Of a stretch of DNA of 21,781 nucleotides, positions 1-9,948 are shown piece after piece (position 1 is the first letter of the stretch; each line of letters starts with the position of its first letter). A model generated the notes under the pieces. That model saw only the letters and a program-made list of their open reading frames with translations, was not told where the DNA came from and did no database searches. Location: positions 1,168,733 through 1,190,513 of the forward strand of contig BFEA01000457.1 of NCBI GenBank assembly GCA_003427395.1, written 5' to 3'. Made by a program: the position numbers and the translations under genes. This stretch comes from Chara braunii (taxonomy: Eukaryota > Streptophyta > Charophyceae > Charales > Characeae).

Positions 1-1395
1 TTTTCTTTTTTTTCTTTGCTCACTTAGTTTTTTTTCTCGTCCTCAACCACTTACCCCATCCCCCCCTTTCGACGAAGAATACTGCTATTTGTTTTCTTTT
101 TTTTCTTTGCTCCCTTAGTTTTTTTCTTCATCCACGACCACTTACCCTATCCCTCCCTTTCGTTGAAGTATACTGCTATTTGTTTTTTTTTTTTTCTTTG
201 CTCACTTAGTCTCTTTTCTCGTCCTCAACCACTTATCCTAACCCACCCTTTTGCCAAATAATACTTCTATTTTTTTTTTTTTTTTCTTTGCTGACTTAGT
301 TTTTTTTCTCGTCCTCGACCACTTATCCCACCCCCCTTTTTTGCCGAAGTATACTGCTATTTGTTTTCTTTTTTTTCTGTGCTCACTAAGTCTTTTTTCT
401 CCCATTCCCCTCTTTCGCCGAAATATACTGCTATTTGTTTTCTTTTTTTTCTTTGCTCACCTAGTTTTTTTTCTCGTCCTTAACCACTTACCTTATCCCC
501 CTCTTTCGCCGAAGAATAATGCTATTTGTTTTCTGTTTTTTCTTTGCTCACTTAGTTTTTTTTCTCATCCTCGACCACTTACCCCATTCCCCACTTTCGC
601 TAAAGAAAAGTGTTACTTGTTTTTTTTTTTTTTTTTCTCACCTAGTCTTGTTTTTCTTGGTCCTCAACCACTTACCCCATCCCCCCCTTTCGCCGAAGTA
701 TACAACTATTTGTTCTTTTTTTTTATTTGCTCACTCAGTCTCTTTTCTCGTTATTAAACACTCACCCCATCCCCCTTAAAGAATACTGCTATTTGTTTTC
801 TTTTATTTTTTTACTCACTTATTTTTTTTTCTCGTCCCCGACCACTTACCCCATCCCCCCCTTTCCCCGAAGAATAGTGCTATTTGTTTTTTTTTAATTC
901 TTTGCTCATTTCATCTTTTTTTTCTTGGTACTCTACCACTTACCTCATCCCCCCCTTTCGTCGAAGTATACTGCTATTTGTTTTTTTTTTTTTCTTTGCT
1001 CACTTAGTCTCTTTTCTCGTCCTTAACCACTCACCCCATTCCCCCCTTTCGCCGAAGAATACTGCTATTTGTTTTTTGTTTTTTTTTTGCTCACTTAGTT
1101 TTTTTTCTCCTCCTCGACCACTTACCCCATCCCCCTTTTTCGTCGAAGAATAGTGCTATTTGTTTTCTTGTTTTTCTTTGCTCACTTAGTTTGTTTTTTT
1201 TTGTCCTCATCCACTTATCCCATGCCCCCCTTTTGCCGAAGAATACTGCTATTTTTTCTTTTTTTTTTCTTTGCTTACTTTGTCTTTTTATTTTGGTCCT
1301 CCTTCACAATCACCCATCCCCCTCTTCCGCAAAAATATACTCCTATTTGTTTTTTTTTTTCTCATTCCTCCTATCAATACCCCTTCACTAGGTTT
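1..1395 (+). repeat. Polypyrimidine minisatellite, ~91-bp unit, about 15 copies
   Basis: The anchor CGAAGAATACTGCTATTTG (with variants) recurs at about 74, 165, 255, 346, 420, 511, 602, 695, 778, 869, 963, 1054, 1145, 1238 and 1331. The spacing is mostly 90-94 bp, with two shortened units. Each unit runs T-tract, TTTGCTCACTTAG, T-tract, CTCGTCCTCAACCACTTACCCCATC, C-tract, TTTCGCCGAAG. The top strand is almost purely pyrimidine. Open frames rich in Phe, Leu, Ser and Pro appear in all plus frames here; they reflect the composition and the repeat period and are not genes. The array continues past the left edge of the window. The same unit occurs inverted at 6070-6530. Confidence 0.95.
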
Positions 1396-1640
1396 TATCG
1401 AAGACTACATTTATTTATTTATTTTTGCGTGAAGTACCTCGTCTTTTTTCACATCCTCCTCACAAATAATAATTTGAAACAGGAAGAGGGAGCAGTTAAT
1501 ATTTTTTTGCCCCCTCGCAAATAATAATTTGAAACGGGAAGGGGGGGGGGGGACTTTATCTCTTTTCACGACGTCATCTCGAAAAATAAAATATATCAAA
1601 ACGGGAAGGGTGGGGGGGGAGAAACTAGGATTCGGTTCAA
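1396..1640. repeat. Degenerate array edge with G-tract repeats (55-bp spaced duplicate)
   Basis: The element CAAATAATAATTTGAAAC followed by a purine-rich GGGAAGGGG tail occurs at 1463 and again at 1518. A looser third version at about 1588-1620 reads AAAATATATCAAAACGGGAAGG and ends in a G run. Three poly-G runs lie on the plus strand, at about 1487, 1540-1552 and 1607-1619. No coding content is evident. Confidence 0.6.
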
Positions 1641-2944
1641 GGACACAAAATTTTGATGGTGACTTTGAGATGACAGGTGTATATCACAATCCCACTGATT
1701 ATTTTATTTTTATGGAAAAACAGAATGACATTCTGGATGCCCGAAATGAAGAAGAGGACTGAGGAAAATCATGGTTAAGAAACTTGAGGTTATTTTGTGA
1801 AAAATTTTAAAACGTTCCAAAAAAAGGGAAATTTGTTGGAGTGAACCATACCAAAAAAACATCTTAATAATCTTTGTGAAAAAGTTATATTTTTTTTTAT
1901 AACTGTTATTGTACAAAAAAAGAGGTTAAGGATCCCTCTACAAAACAACCCGAAAGGAAATGTTGGGACTATTACCCAGTTTACGTTTACGCATTGCGAT
2001 AAGTCAAGTGAGAAGAATAACCAACTCTAGACCACTATCCTGACAACAACCAATCTTGGGAGTTAAAAAGTTATAAAAACCTACAACATGCCATAAATGT
2101 ATCCCAATCCAAAAATTTCACAAAAATAAATTTCTATATTGACATAAAAATCCACATAATTCTGAAAATATGCAGCACTGCTGCCCCAACCTAATAATTA
2201 GCCTATATACCGAAAATCTACCTCAAACCCCTAGTCCTAATACTGCTACCACCAGATAGTTGAGCGTGATACGACGACAAGGAGTCTTGTTAACATCAGT
2301 TCTAACATGTATTTGTATCAAATTCTTTATTTCAAGAGAAAAAAGGTAATGTCTTTTCACATCCATTATTGGTAATGCACTCCTGTAGACAGTTACCCAT
2401 ACAAAAAATGAAAAGGATTTATGCACACAAGGATATAAAAGTACGCCGGTGTGGAAAAAAAACAAGAATTGCAAGATTAGTAGATTACCCAGCTACGTCG
2501 GAAACTAGGAGCCTCATCCATATCCAAAAGTGGTACATTCGCTCAACCAAATGACCAACCCACATGACTTTTCAAAGAGTTCTCTCGTTGTGTTATTTTC
2601 ACCAAAAAAAACATCCATAAAAGAAAAGGTAACTAAAACGTTCTATCTGCAGTAACCGAATGGCAATGCAATTTCCAGTGTTTTTAAAAACAATCCAAGG
2701 CCTTGCGAGGGGCGAAAAATGTGACAAAGCCCACTCTTCTCAGTTCACTACAATAACCAGCTCCGATGTCTGTTCCAGTGCAGAATTGAACTCAGTCAGT
2801 GTAAAACAACCACACCGCCAGAAATGTGGTTGTGCGCCATCCACAAACCACAGAGGCTTCCGACAAGTATCGAAATGGGGCCCACCAAATTGAATCTCGC
2901 ATGACTCGGCAATATGACCTCATCAGACCTAAACCCACCAAAAA
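1640..2944. other. AT-rich stretch without a recognisable gene
   Basis: Only short open frames are present on either strand, none with a motif I recognise. The least AT-rich part is about 2640-2925. It is open for roughly 60 codons on both strands, so openness alone does not support coding. Confidence 0.5.
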
Positions 2945-3000
2945 CTCTCTCTCTCTCTTTTTTTTTTTTTTTTTTTCTCTCTCTCTCTTTCTTTCTCTTG
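2945..3000. repeat. CT / poly-T / CT microsatellite
   Basis: A (CT)n run, a T tract of about 20 bases, then (CT)n and CTTT repeats. Confidence 0.9.
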
Positions 3001-4390
3001 TAAAATCAATTTTCTCCTACCATGCAGGCAAGTCAAATTTGAATTCTGTAGGCACTAACGCACATGATTGCCATGCAAAAAAAGTCTCGTGAAAAAAAAA
3101 TACTCTGATTCAAAAATATAGCAAACTTTCATGACGACTTGTTCTGATTTGACGTCTGCAAACGACTCTGCATATAATTGAAAACTCTTTTGGTACCTGA
3201 GCCTTTTCAGAGACAAATCCTGCAAGACAATTGAAGGTACACAAAAGAAAAACAAAAGAAAGCATTAATGTTAAACTGCAACTACAGAATAAATATCTCA
3301 CTTCTTTGGATATTTGTGTAAAAAGGGAGACACAACAAATGTTCTCACTATTTTTTATGCAAAATGCATAAATAAGACTATTAGCCAGGCTGCCAGGGTC
3401 ACGTTGTTTAACCTGGCGGTCTGGCCGTGCGAGAACCAGCAAAGGGTCCAGCCAAAAAAAAATAAAAAAAAATTTCCGAAAAAAAAATGTAATGCAAAAA
3501 AATAAATTGGACAATTTTTGCCTGAGGGTCACATCGAAAATTTTAATAATTGTGGAATAAAAATTAAAAAAAAAAGTAAGTCTAAAAAATATTTATTTTA
3601 TCATTTATGTTTTTGAAGGCTAAGCAACTTCCCCCGGACCACTCTGGTAGCGTAGTAATATATTGTCACACTGTGGATCAGAGCGCAATGACGAAAAAAC
3701 ATCAAAACAATAAAAGAAGAAGTAAGGTAGGAAAACTTCGTCTGTTCATCACCTTTTACGTACAAGGCCAACCACGTGGATGACAGGTTGGGCGTTGGCT
3801 GCCCCCATTCCCGTGTGTCACAAGGACCCACTTGCACTCAGCCAAAAGACAAAGAGGTAAGGAAAAGGAGGAGGAAACCAAACCTCACAGGGAAGAAAAC
3901 GGCCTATCAGTCAAAACAGAGCAAATGACAAATATATAATGTATGCATATTAATATTATTATAGTATATAATACCAACGAAACAACTTGTCACAGCCCCT
4001 TGTTTGTTGTCCTCTTCTCCCTCTCTGCCTATGGTCTACCGGATAGCTCTGTTTGACGATTTATATATAAATATGGAATTGCAGTTGAGTGTAGTTTCAG
4101 TGAAAGACCTTCACGGGATGCACGACATTGGGTGTCGGAAGAAAACCATCTGGAAAAAAAAGGGAGCCAATAAATTTGCTAGCTCCCATACCATTAGCTC
4201 ACATCATGTACAGAAAAAAAACAGAGCGTTGGGTTTGTATAGAAAAATGATGGGGTTGTGGAGTAAGAAACAAAAAACATTCTAAAGAGCTAGGTTGTGT
4301 GGGTCGTATTATAGGAGACGAAAAAGATTCTTAGGCCATAATAGAATTTGAGAAGTCAAATAATCGTAACTATTGGAAAAAAGCAGTTTC
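3001..4390. other. AT-rich intergenic DNA with A-tracts
   Basis: Nothing convincing was found here. Poly-A runs are at about 3080-3105 and 3455-3500, and a TA-rich patch is at about 3930-3975. The minus-strand frame at 3601-3837 contains no recognisable domain. Confidence 0.5.
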
Positions 4391-4413
4391 GGGGGGCGGG
4401 GGGGTGGGGGGGG
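4391..4413 (+). other. G-rich tract, possible G-quadruplex
   Basis: A 23-base run of G interrupted only by one C and one T. It gives several adjacent G runs of three or more, enough for an intramolecular quadruplex by the usual sequence rule. Folding is inference only. Confidence 0.6.
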
Positions 4414-4501
4414 TCCTTTGCCAATAAAAAATTATAAAAGATGTAAGGTCAATTGTTTTAGGCACTTAATATCTGCAGAAGATTTGCAAGACTGTCAGTG
4501 G

Positions 4502-4626
4502 TTGTGCCTGCATGTTGACAACAAACATGAATGTGGTCCAAATTGGCCCAAATTGTCGTTACTCTCCTTATTATGACACTCGATATGCCATGTTTGTGCT
4601 TGCACGTTGACAACAAACATGAATGT
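4502..4626 (+). repeat. Spaced direct repeat of 33 bp
   Basis: TTGTGCCTGCATGTTGACAA and the following ACAAACATGAATGT at 4502-4534 recur at 4594-4626 with about two substitutions. The centre-to-centre distance is 92 bp. No coding function is apparent. Confidence 0.8.
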
Positions 4627-4768
4627 TTCACAAGGCATACGAATAAAAACAAACAAAATATATGTACAAACCATTTGTACCTGGAATTTTCAACAAAAAA
4701 CTTCAAAAGTCAATTGCAGAAGCCTAAGATAGTAAATACATTGTATCACAATTTTTTTTTGAACTCAC

Positions 4769-5072
4769 CATTGTTTTTAGCGTGATGACGTGCCACATTT
4801 GGGCAGTACCTTGTTCCATGCAGTTGATAAACAATATTATTGTCCTCGGCATAAACAGTGACACTTCGGATCTTGCCTGTGAACATGCATGAGTAAGAAG
4901 TACTGTCCTTACAGAATAATTCACCAGTATTCAAAAAAGGAAAGGACCCGGGGTCCTGGATGGTCGAGGTGGAATGGCAAAAGGAGAGCAGGGAATTGAC
5001 CACGATCAGCTGGTCAGGGACTACAAGCTCATCTTCAACGAATTGAACGACAGTGCATCGATCAGTTACCCC
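4769..5072 (-). CDS. Exon resembling the zinc-binding C-terminal domain of PrimPol-type primase (partial gene)
   Basis: PrimPol is an archaeo-eukaryotic primase-polymerase that restarts stalled replication. Its C-terminal zinc domain (UL52 family) starts with a Cys and a His seven residues later, in the setting RYCxxIGRxHKSNN. The minus strand reads GKIRSVTVYAE, then DNNIVYQLHGTRYCPNVAR, then HHAKNN. Here the Cys codon is at 4803-4805 and the His codon at 4782-4784. The upstream pattern GKIxS, YxE, IVY and RYC also fits plant PrimPol as I recall it. Directly after AACAATG the DNA reads GTGAGT (top-strand 4763-4768), a strong splice donor, so the exon ends at 4769. The 5' boundary is uncertain; the frame is open back to about 5095. 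I did not find the next exon, which should carry the two remaining Cys ligands, or the catalytic domain. This may be an isolated exon or a captured fragment. The UL52-type zinc domain in another replication protein is the main alternative. Confidence 0.5.
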
Positions 5073-5275
5073 TTCCCTCCCTCTCTCTTTTCCACTTTAA
5101 GTCAACAATGGTACGGGGGTCAACAGAGTAGATGATAAGGGAACTCCTAGTAGTAATTCAAAATTTGGAGGCGTGAGGAGTGATCTAAAGAGGCAGAACA
5201 CCCCCTTATCCGCCCCAAGATTTTCCTATTTTCAAAAGTTGTCATTTCCTTCGTCGGGGGGCCCAGAGACTACTG

Positions 5276-5340
5276 TACTGCCTGGCTGCTTACATTGTCT
5301 TGCTGCTTTGCTACCATGCTGCCTTGCTGCCTCACTGCCT
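5276..5340 (+). repeat. Imperfect GCTGCCTT-type short tandem repeat
   Basis: About eight imperfect copies of a 7-9 base word such as TGCTGCCT or TGCTGCTT lie just beyond the dynein remnant on the minus strand. They probably replace or interrupt its downstream sequence. Confidence 0.75.
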
Positions 5341-5341
5341 T

Positions 5342-5687
5342 GTCGGAAACCAAATTTACATTCAATATCCAATCAGGCCGCCCATTCGTCCACTCCTTCC
5401 CCTGCTGTTCCATGATAGTATATTTTGTTAAGTGGCCAATGACCAGCGTCTTGTCCTCTTTGAAAATCAATCTATTATGAAAAATTTGAAGGCGTTCGTT
5501 TCTCCACATCTGCATAAACTATTCCTCCGTTGTGAAATGATCATGTGTTGACAACGAGACCCTCATACACATGAGTCAGATCACAAAGGTTGAAGATGTA
5601 ATGAAATCTCGAGGGTGTAGGAGACAACTTCTCTACGACGAAGTTGTACAGATGTAATGTTATTTCAGTTAAATGAGCGTTGGCATT
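5342..5687 (-). pseudogene. Axonemal dynein heavy chain fragment (end of AAA3 to start of AAA4), broken
   Basis: Dynein heavy chains are the AAA+ motors of flagella. Reading down the minus strand, LYNFVVEKLSPTPSRFHYIF and then NLCDLTHVYEG match the conserved dynein segment written in the family as LPPTPSRFHYIFNLRDLSRVxxG. After a shift of frame near 5543 (one extra base or two missing), DHFTTEE runs into a TAG at 5519-5521. The sequence then continues FMQMWRNERLQIFHNRLI, the hallmark WRNExLRIFHDRLI, and KEDKTLVIGHL. A later piece, PDWILNVNLVSD, sits where the family has DYVLRDPLLFGD. Homology fades at about 5342 into a short tandem repeat. A possible splice acceptor AG lies at 5688-5689, giving the start used here. 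One frameshift plus one stop in about 345 bp argues for a dead fragment. No other dynein exon was found in the window. The identity is firm; the subfamily (inner-arm type) is not. Confidence 0.85.
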
Positions 5688-5699
5688 CTACACCCACCG

Positions 5700-6068
5700 A
5701 CCCACACACACACAAACTTAATCAACAAGGTTTTTTTTTTTTTTTTTTGTGGAATTCAGCCCGTGGGTATGTTGCCACCTTACCCACTTCCCCAAAAGCG
5801 GGCCCGGCTTCCCGTACCTTACAAAAGATGATCCCGGACAAATGAATGGTAATAGGAACAAAGCGACATTGATTAGTCTAGCCAAGACGAGAGGATTGAA
5901 TGTCTAGATCCATCAAGCATTACAACTTTCACAGATAGTTTATGAAGTCTCTCCTCAGGTCCCTTAATGCCGACCATATCGGGCCTGGTTGCTAGCCCCA
6001 TGTCCCCCAGTGCCTCATACTATTACTTTATCCACGTGTAACTTGTATCCAGTGTTCCATCTCTAGGT
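5700..6068. other. Intergenic, no gene seen
   Basis: A short CA run sits at about 5701-5712 and an 18-T tract at about 5731-5748. The remainder, to the edge of the inverted array, shows no coding or RNA signal. Confidence 0.6.
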
Positions 6069-6069
6069 C

Positions 6070-6530
6070 TTTTTTTTTTTTCTTTTTTTTTTTAATTTTT
6101 TCCCCCCCTAAAATAGCAATATACTTCAGCGAAAGGGGGGGTTGGGTAAGTGGTTGAGAACCAAAAATAAAGAAACAAAGTAAGCAAAGAAAAAAAAAAA
6201 CAAATAACAATATTCTTCGGCGAAGGGGGGGATGAGGTAAGTTGTTTGAGGACGAGAAAAAAACCTAAGTGAGCAAAAAAAAAAAAAAAAAAAAGGACTA
6301 CTCTTCGGCGAAAAGGGGAGATGGGGTAAGTGGTGGATGACAACAAAAAAAACTAAGAAAGCAAAGAAAAAAAAGAAAATAATTAGCGGTATTCTTTGAC
6401 GAAAGGGGGTGTGGGGTAAGTGGTAGAGGACAAAAAAAAAAGACTAAGTAAGGAAAGAAAAAAAAGAAAACAAATAGCAGTATTCTTCGACGAAAGGGGG
6501 AACTGATGTGGTAATGGTGGAGGTGGACCC
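6070..6530 (-). repeat. Inverted copy of the ~91-bp minisatellite, five units
   Basis: The reverse complement of the left-hand unit is seen with its TTCTTCGGCGAAAGG core at about 6124, 6214, 6302, 6394 and 6485, a spacing of 88-92 bp. Here the top strand is purine-rich: GAGGACGAGAAAAAAACTAAGTGAGC then A-tract. Unit sequence and period match the array at 1-1395. The two arrays therefore form a long imperfect inverted repeat around about 4.7 kb. Phe-rich minus-strand frames here are artefacts of the repeat. Confidence 0.93.
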
Positions 6531-7600
6531 ATAAAAAAAAACGCATTTCTTTTTTTTCGTTTTTTTCTTTAGAGAGTTCACTCTTTTATCGTCTATAAAC
6601 AAATTTCTTTTTTTTCTTTTTTTCATTGATTTCTTTGGACACTTGACTCTCTCACAAAGAAGAAGATCACGAAAGCACCCAAAGATGACTTCTTTGACAA
6701 AGAAGTGATGTTCGCTGAAGCATACAAGAAGACTAGACATTCAACGAACGCCGCCGATAAGGAAAGTCGTATAAACCACCTTAAGAATCGCCAACGAATG
6801 TATAAACCGACAAGAATCGCCAACGAATGTATAAACCAACAATAATACTTCAGAAAAAAATTAACACACTTCTTTGATGAAAGACAAACCTAAAAAAATA
6901 TTCGGGGAAAAAAATATGTGATTCTTTAACGAATTTCTTCAAATTTCGTTGTGAGCTTTAGTGTACCGTTCGCCGAAGATTTTGAGGCCCTCTAACCACG
7001 AGTGACCTGTTGCTCATTATCGAAATTAAGGACCAGACTTTATCATGCACGCGGAGTCCTGAGGGAATGATCTATGGCAACATGGCACAATTTCTACATC
7101 TGGACATCCAAGTGATCCCTTAATTGAATGGGCAGTTTGTAACAACAAGGCATGACAAAACGAGGACATTACCTTTTAAACCTATCAAATACGTCAAATT
7201 TGAGTCTAATAGGCCTGCTAGACTCTCAATCAATGTAATTATTTCTCAAACTGTGATGATCATGCTTATTACGAATTGCCCTTGGAATGCGGCTAAGGAA
7301 ATCAAAATTCTAATTGATAATATGGTTGAGAATGGATTCCTGAGGTTGAACTGTATAGGAAAAACCTACAGAGGCCTTAACCAATCTCATTTGTTCCAGA
7401 ATTTTCGATGTTGCCACGTGACCACCAAACGACTGCTCAAGGTATGTTGATCATTTTCTTTGCATGATACTTATTATCCATCTTTTTAGTGTTTCAGACA
7501 TGGTTCAGTGCGTGTGTATATGTGTGTGTATCCCCTCTAACGCAAAAACCATTGGTTGATGCTTTAATGAGGGGGTTACTTGGGACGCTTGACCTTAAGG
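6531..7600. other. AT-rich DNA with degenerate array-like words and a 29-bp duplication
   Basis: AGAATCGCCAACGAATGTAT plus AAACC occurs at 6784 and 6813 in a 29-bp tandem duplication. Words like TTCTTTGACGAA and GTTCGCCGAAGA at about 6690, 6870, 6920 and 6968 echo the minisatellite core without its spacing. The 108-codon plus frame at 7124-7450 has no domain I recognise and ordinary AT-rich composition, so I do not call it a gene. Confidence 0.5.
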
Positions 7601-7664
7601 GTTAGGGGGAACCCCTGACCCTCTTCGTCGAAAGGCCTCATCCGGTGGGATAGGGGTGGACCAA

Positions 7665-7695
7665 ACACACACACACACACACACACATACATACA
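7665..7695. repeat. (AC)n microsatellite
   Basis: About 11-12 AC dinucleotides followed by ATAC repeats. Confidence 0.95.
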
Positions 7696-7741
7696 GTCTT
7701 CCTTGGCCATTGATATTATGATCAAGAACCAAAAATATAAG

Positions 7742-7785
7742 ATATAAAATATAAAATATAAAATATAAAATATAAAATATAAAAT
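7742..7785. repeat. Seven-base tandem repeat ATAAAAT
   Basis: About six perfect copies of the unit in tandem, 47 bp downstream of the AC microsatellite. Confidence 0.95.
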
Positions 7786-7789
7786 GTTG

Positions 7790-8150
7790 TGAGTGTTGAG
7801 TCTTTTGACAACAAATAAAGTTCATTTCTAGCAATAGGATGTATAGATTTGAACTGTTGATTGGTGTTAACTATGATCCAGGTAATAGCTGAATATTACC
7901 ATTTATAAAATTAGGAATATAAATATAATTAGAAGAAAATACATTAAAAATCCCCCCGGATCCCTCTGACTATCTCTTGCTTTTGTCTTCTAATTTTACG
8001 CTTCTATGAGCCTCAAGATATTGGGCCAATTGGACCCCCCCTACCCAATTACGAAAATGGTTGGCCGAAACGAAGTGGAACCCTTCGAAACGTTGGGACC
8101 TAATCTAGTCTCCGACTAGAGCTAATAGGAATGGGACACTATTTATAGTA
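7790..8150. other. AT-rich intergenic, no gene seen
   Basis: Nothing beyond a TATA-rich patch at about 7915-7950 and CCCCCC words at about 7953 and 8035. Confidence 0.5.
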
Positions 8151-8590
8151 ATGATTAACCTCTTTCTAATCCTCTTCCACTGTAGCTTCGATCGCGCCTA
8201 TTCAAACACGCATCTCGAAACGGGGATGCTCGCGAGGATAGTCGTGCTCGATTCTACCGATTGCTATACGGTCTACCTGACATGCGATGACGCTGGTGCA
8301 ATCTGCGCTGCTCGCCCTTTCTGCTTCTTTTGCTTGCGAGCTGACCACCTCGTTGTTTGCGTCATTACCGAGATTAACCATTGCTCTATCAGCAACGGTC
8401 GCAATCTCTTGCTCCCTGTTCCCTGTTGGGATTTCGGTTGCACTTACCCCTGTGCTCTCTCTTGCACTCGGATCGAAAAGGATCCTATAGTCCCATCATG
8501 GACGCTATGCTCGGGTTCGAAGAGATGCTCAATTCGCACCTTTCAGAGGAGAGAATCACTAAAACTACTTCCAATCTGGAGGTGATGTGA
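8151..8590 (+). other. Unidentified open frames of 144 and 69 codons, weak evidence
   Basis: This 440-bp patch is less AT-rich than its flanks. One frame is open for 144 codons from 8151 (Cys-rich, 17 Cys), and a second overlapping frame from 8381 ends DAMLGFEEMLNSHLSEER. A third frame at 8287 is hydrophobic. None shows a motif I recognise. Three overlapping frames of similar length argue against a simple gene, although the last peptide looks protein-like and could be the remnant of an exon or retroelement. Confidence 0.2.
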
Positions 8591-8624
8591 TTGCCCCATC
8601 TTGAATGCAACATATCCCCTCCAC

Positions 8625-8725
8625 TACCTCTTCCTCTTCTTGTTCTCCTCCTCGTCCTCCTCTTTCTCCTCCTCCTCCTCCTCCTCCTCCTCTTTTCCTC
8701 CTTCTCTTCTCTTGTTCTCATCCTC
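8625..8725. repeat. (CCT)n-rich pyrimidine microsatellite
   Basis: A perfect CTC/CCT run of about eight triplets at about 8668-8692, inside a longer pyrimidine-only stretch. The Ser/Leu/Pro frames crossing it are artefacts. Confidence 0.9.
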
Positions 8726-9856
8726 GTCTTGCTCCCCTCGTATACTCGAACTCTATCCTTTCCTATTGTTCTCTCAGTCTATCCTGAATACTTTAGGATT
8801 GGTTCTCGTACATCTCTTGTTTAAGTTGGTCACATACTGTGTTGTCCAAACTGGACACCTCTGATGAGTTACTTTGTGGCAAGCGTAGCGAAAACATGTT
8901 TAAGGATGTTTGCCACTACCCTAGCCGGTTGAGACTGTACTTTCTCTCACCTACCCTAGTTGTGGTATAATGGTGAGTGCTACTTGATTCTCGAGAACGA
9001 CTAGTGACCATTGGATAGGAGGAGAATATCTGGATCCTGCGAGTGCTTACCTTTTGTCACAAGTTGGTTGATTATTATGATGATTTTTTTTTAGAATTGC
9101 CTGCGTTTTGGGATCTATGGGGTGTCGGGAGAGGGCATGTGGGATTTGTTTGTATGCGTGTGTGATAAGGCTATGCTCTTGACTGATAGTAGTGCTTACC
9201 TCGGGCAGAAATGACGCTGTTCTGGATCAGCACGGTCCACCGCATGGAGCCGTGATACCAGTCTTGTGCAGCTACCACTTACCTCGAGTGATATTGGCCG
9301 TCCATGAATCGCTAGCAGCAATGAGGGATCTGATGGTCCTTTATGTATACTAGGACGGTATTGCTCATACTGTGAGAACTGGTTAATGTCGGATCAGTAC
9401 GGAGGTTTGGTACAAAAGCTGATGGAGTGATATATGTGGCTCGTTCCAGTTAATGGTTGTTAGATAGGGGATGAATGATTAAACATGGTTGATGTCTCAT
9501 ATTTCTGGGAGTGCATTCCTCGTATGTTGGAATAATTAATGAAACCTGTAGGAATAATTAATGGAACCTGAATAATTGATGGGTTTCATGCTATGAGGAG
9601 GAGCTCTTGATTAACTGAATGTATATAGGGGCAACTGAAATGTCCAGGTACTTATCGATATTGAAACAGCGGAGCGTAGGATCTATGTGTATTCACCTTC
9701 GACTTTGTAGAGACGTAGAAATAGGCTATTTTCGACAACTGATGGGGCAAATGACGTGTAGGGTCTATCTAGGTGAAGAATGAGTACATGGGAGAGGTTT
9801 GATGATGACCCAGGCTCCTGCTTGCGGTGAATGTTCGATAGATTTGGGCCATGCCC

Positions 9857-9860
<4 letters not shown>
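8726..9860. other. Intergenic; small 22-bp duplication at 9529-9580
   Basis: GGAATAATTAATGAAACCTG is repeated at 9529 and 9551, with a partial third copy after it. Otherwise no open frame of note is present on either strand. Confidence 0.6.

Positions 9861-9861
<1 letters not shown>

Positions 9862-9948
<87 letters not shown>
9862..9948. repeat. Compound microsatellite (TC)n(TATC)n
   Basis: About 22 TC dinucleotides run directly into about 11 TATC tetranucleotides. The same compound structure recurs in inverted orientation at the right edge of the window. Confidence 0.98.

Noticed and set aside
251-1524. Phe/Leu/Ser/Pro-rich plus-strand ORFs of 66-168 codons
   Set aside because: All lie in the pyrimidine minisatellite; several frames are open at once and the peptides simply repeat with the 91-bp unit.
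2735-2925. Minus-strand frame reading RKPLWFVDGAQPHFWRCGCF, possible exon of the primase-like gene
   Set aside because: It looks protein-like, but the plus strand is equally open, there are no convincing splice sites, and it does not contain the second zinc Cys pair in the expected setting.
7124-7450. 108-codon plus-strand ORF
   Set aside because: No recognisable domain, no start or splice context, AT-rich composition like its surroundings; probably chance.
8945-9020. tRNA-like A-box word GTGGTATAATGGTGAGTGC
   Set aside because: It resembles the D-arm of a tRNA, but no acceptor stem closes and no T-loop GGTTCRANYCC lies at the right distance.
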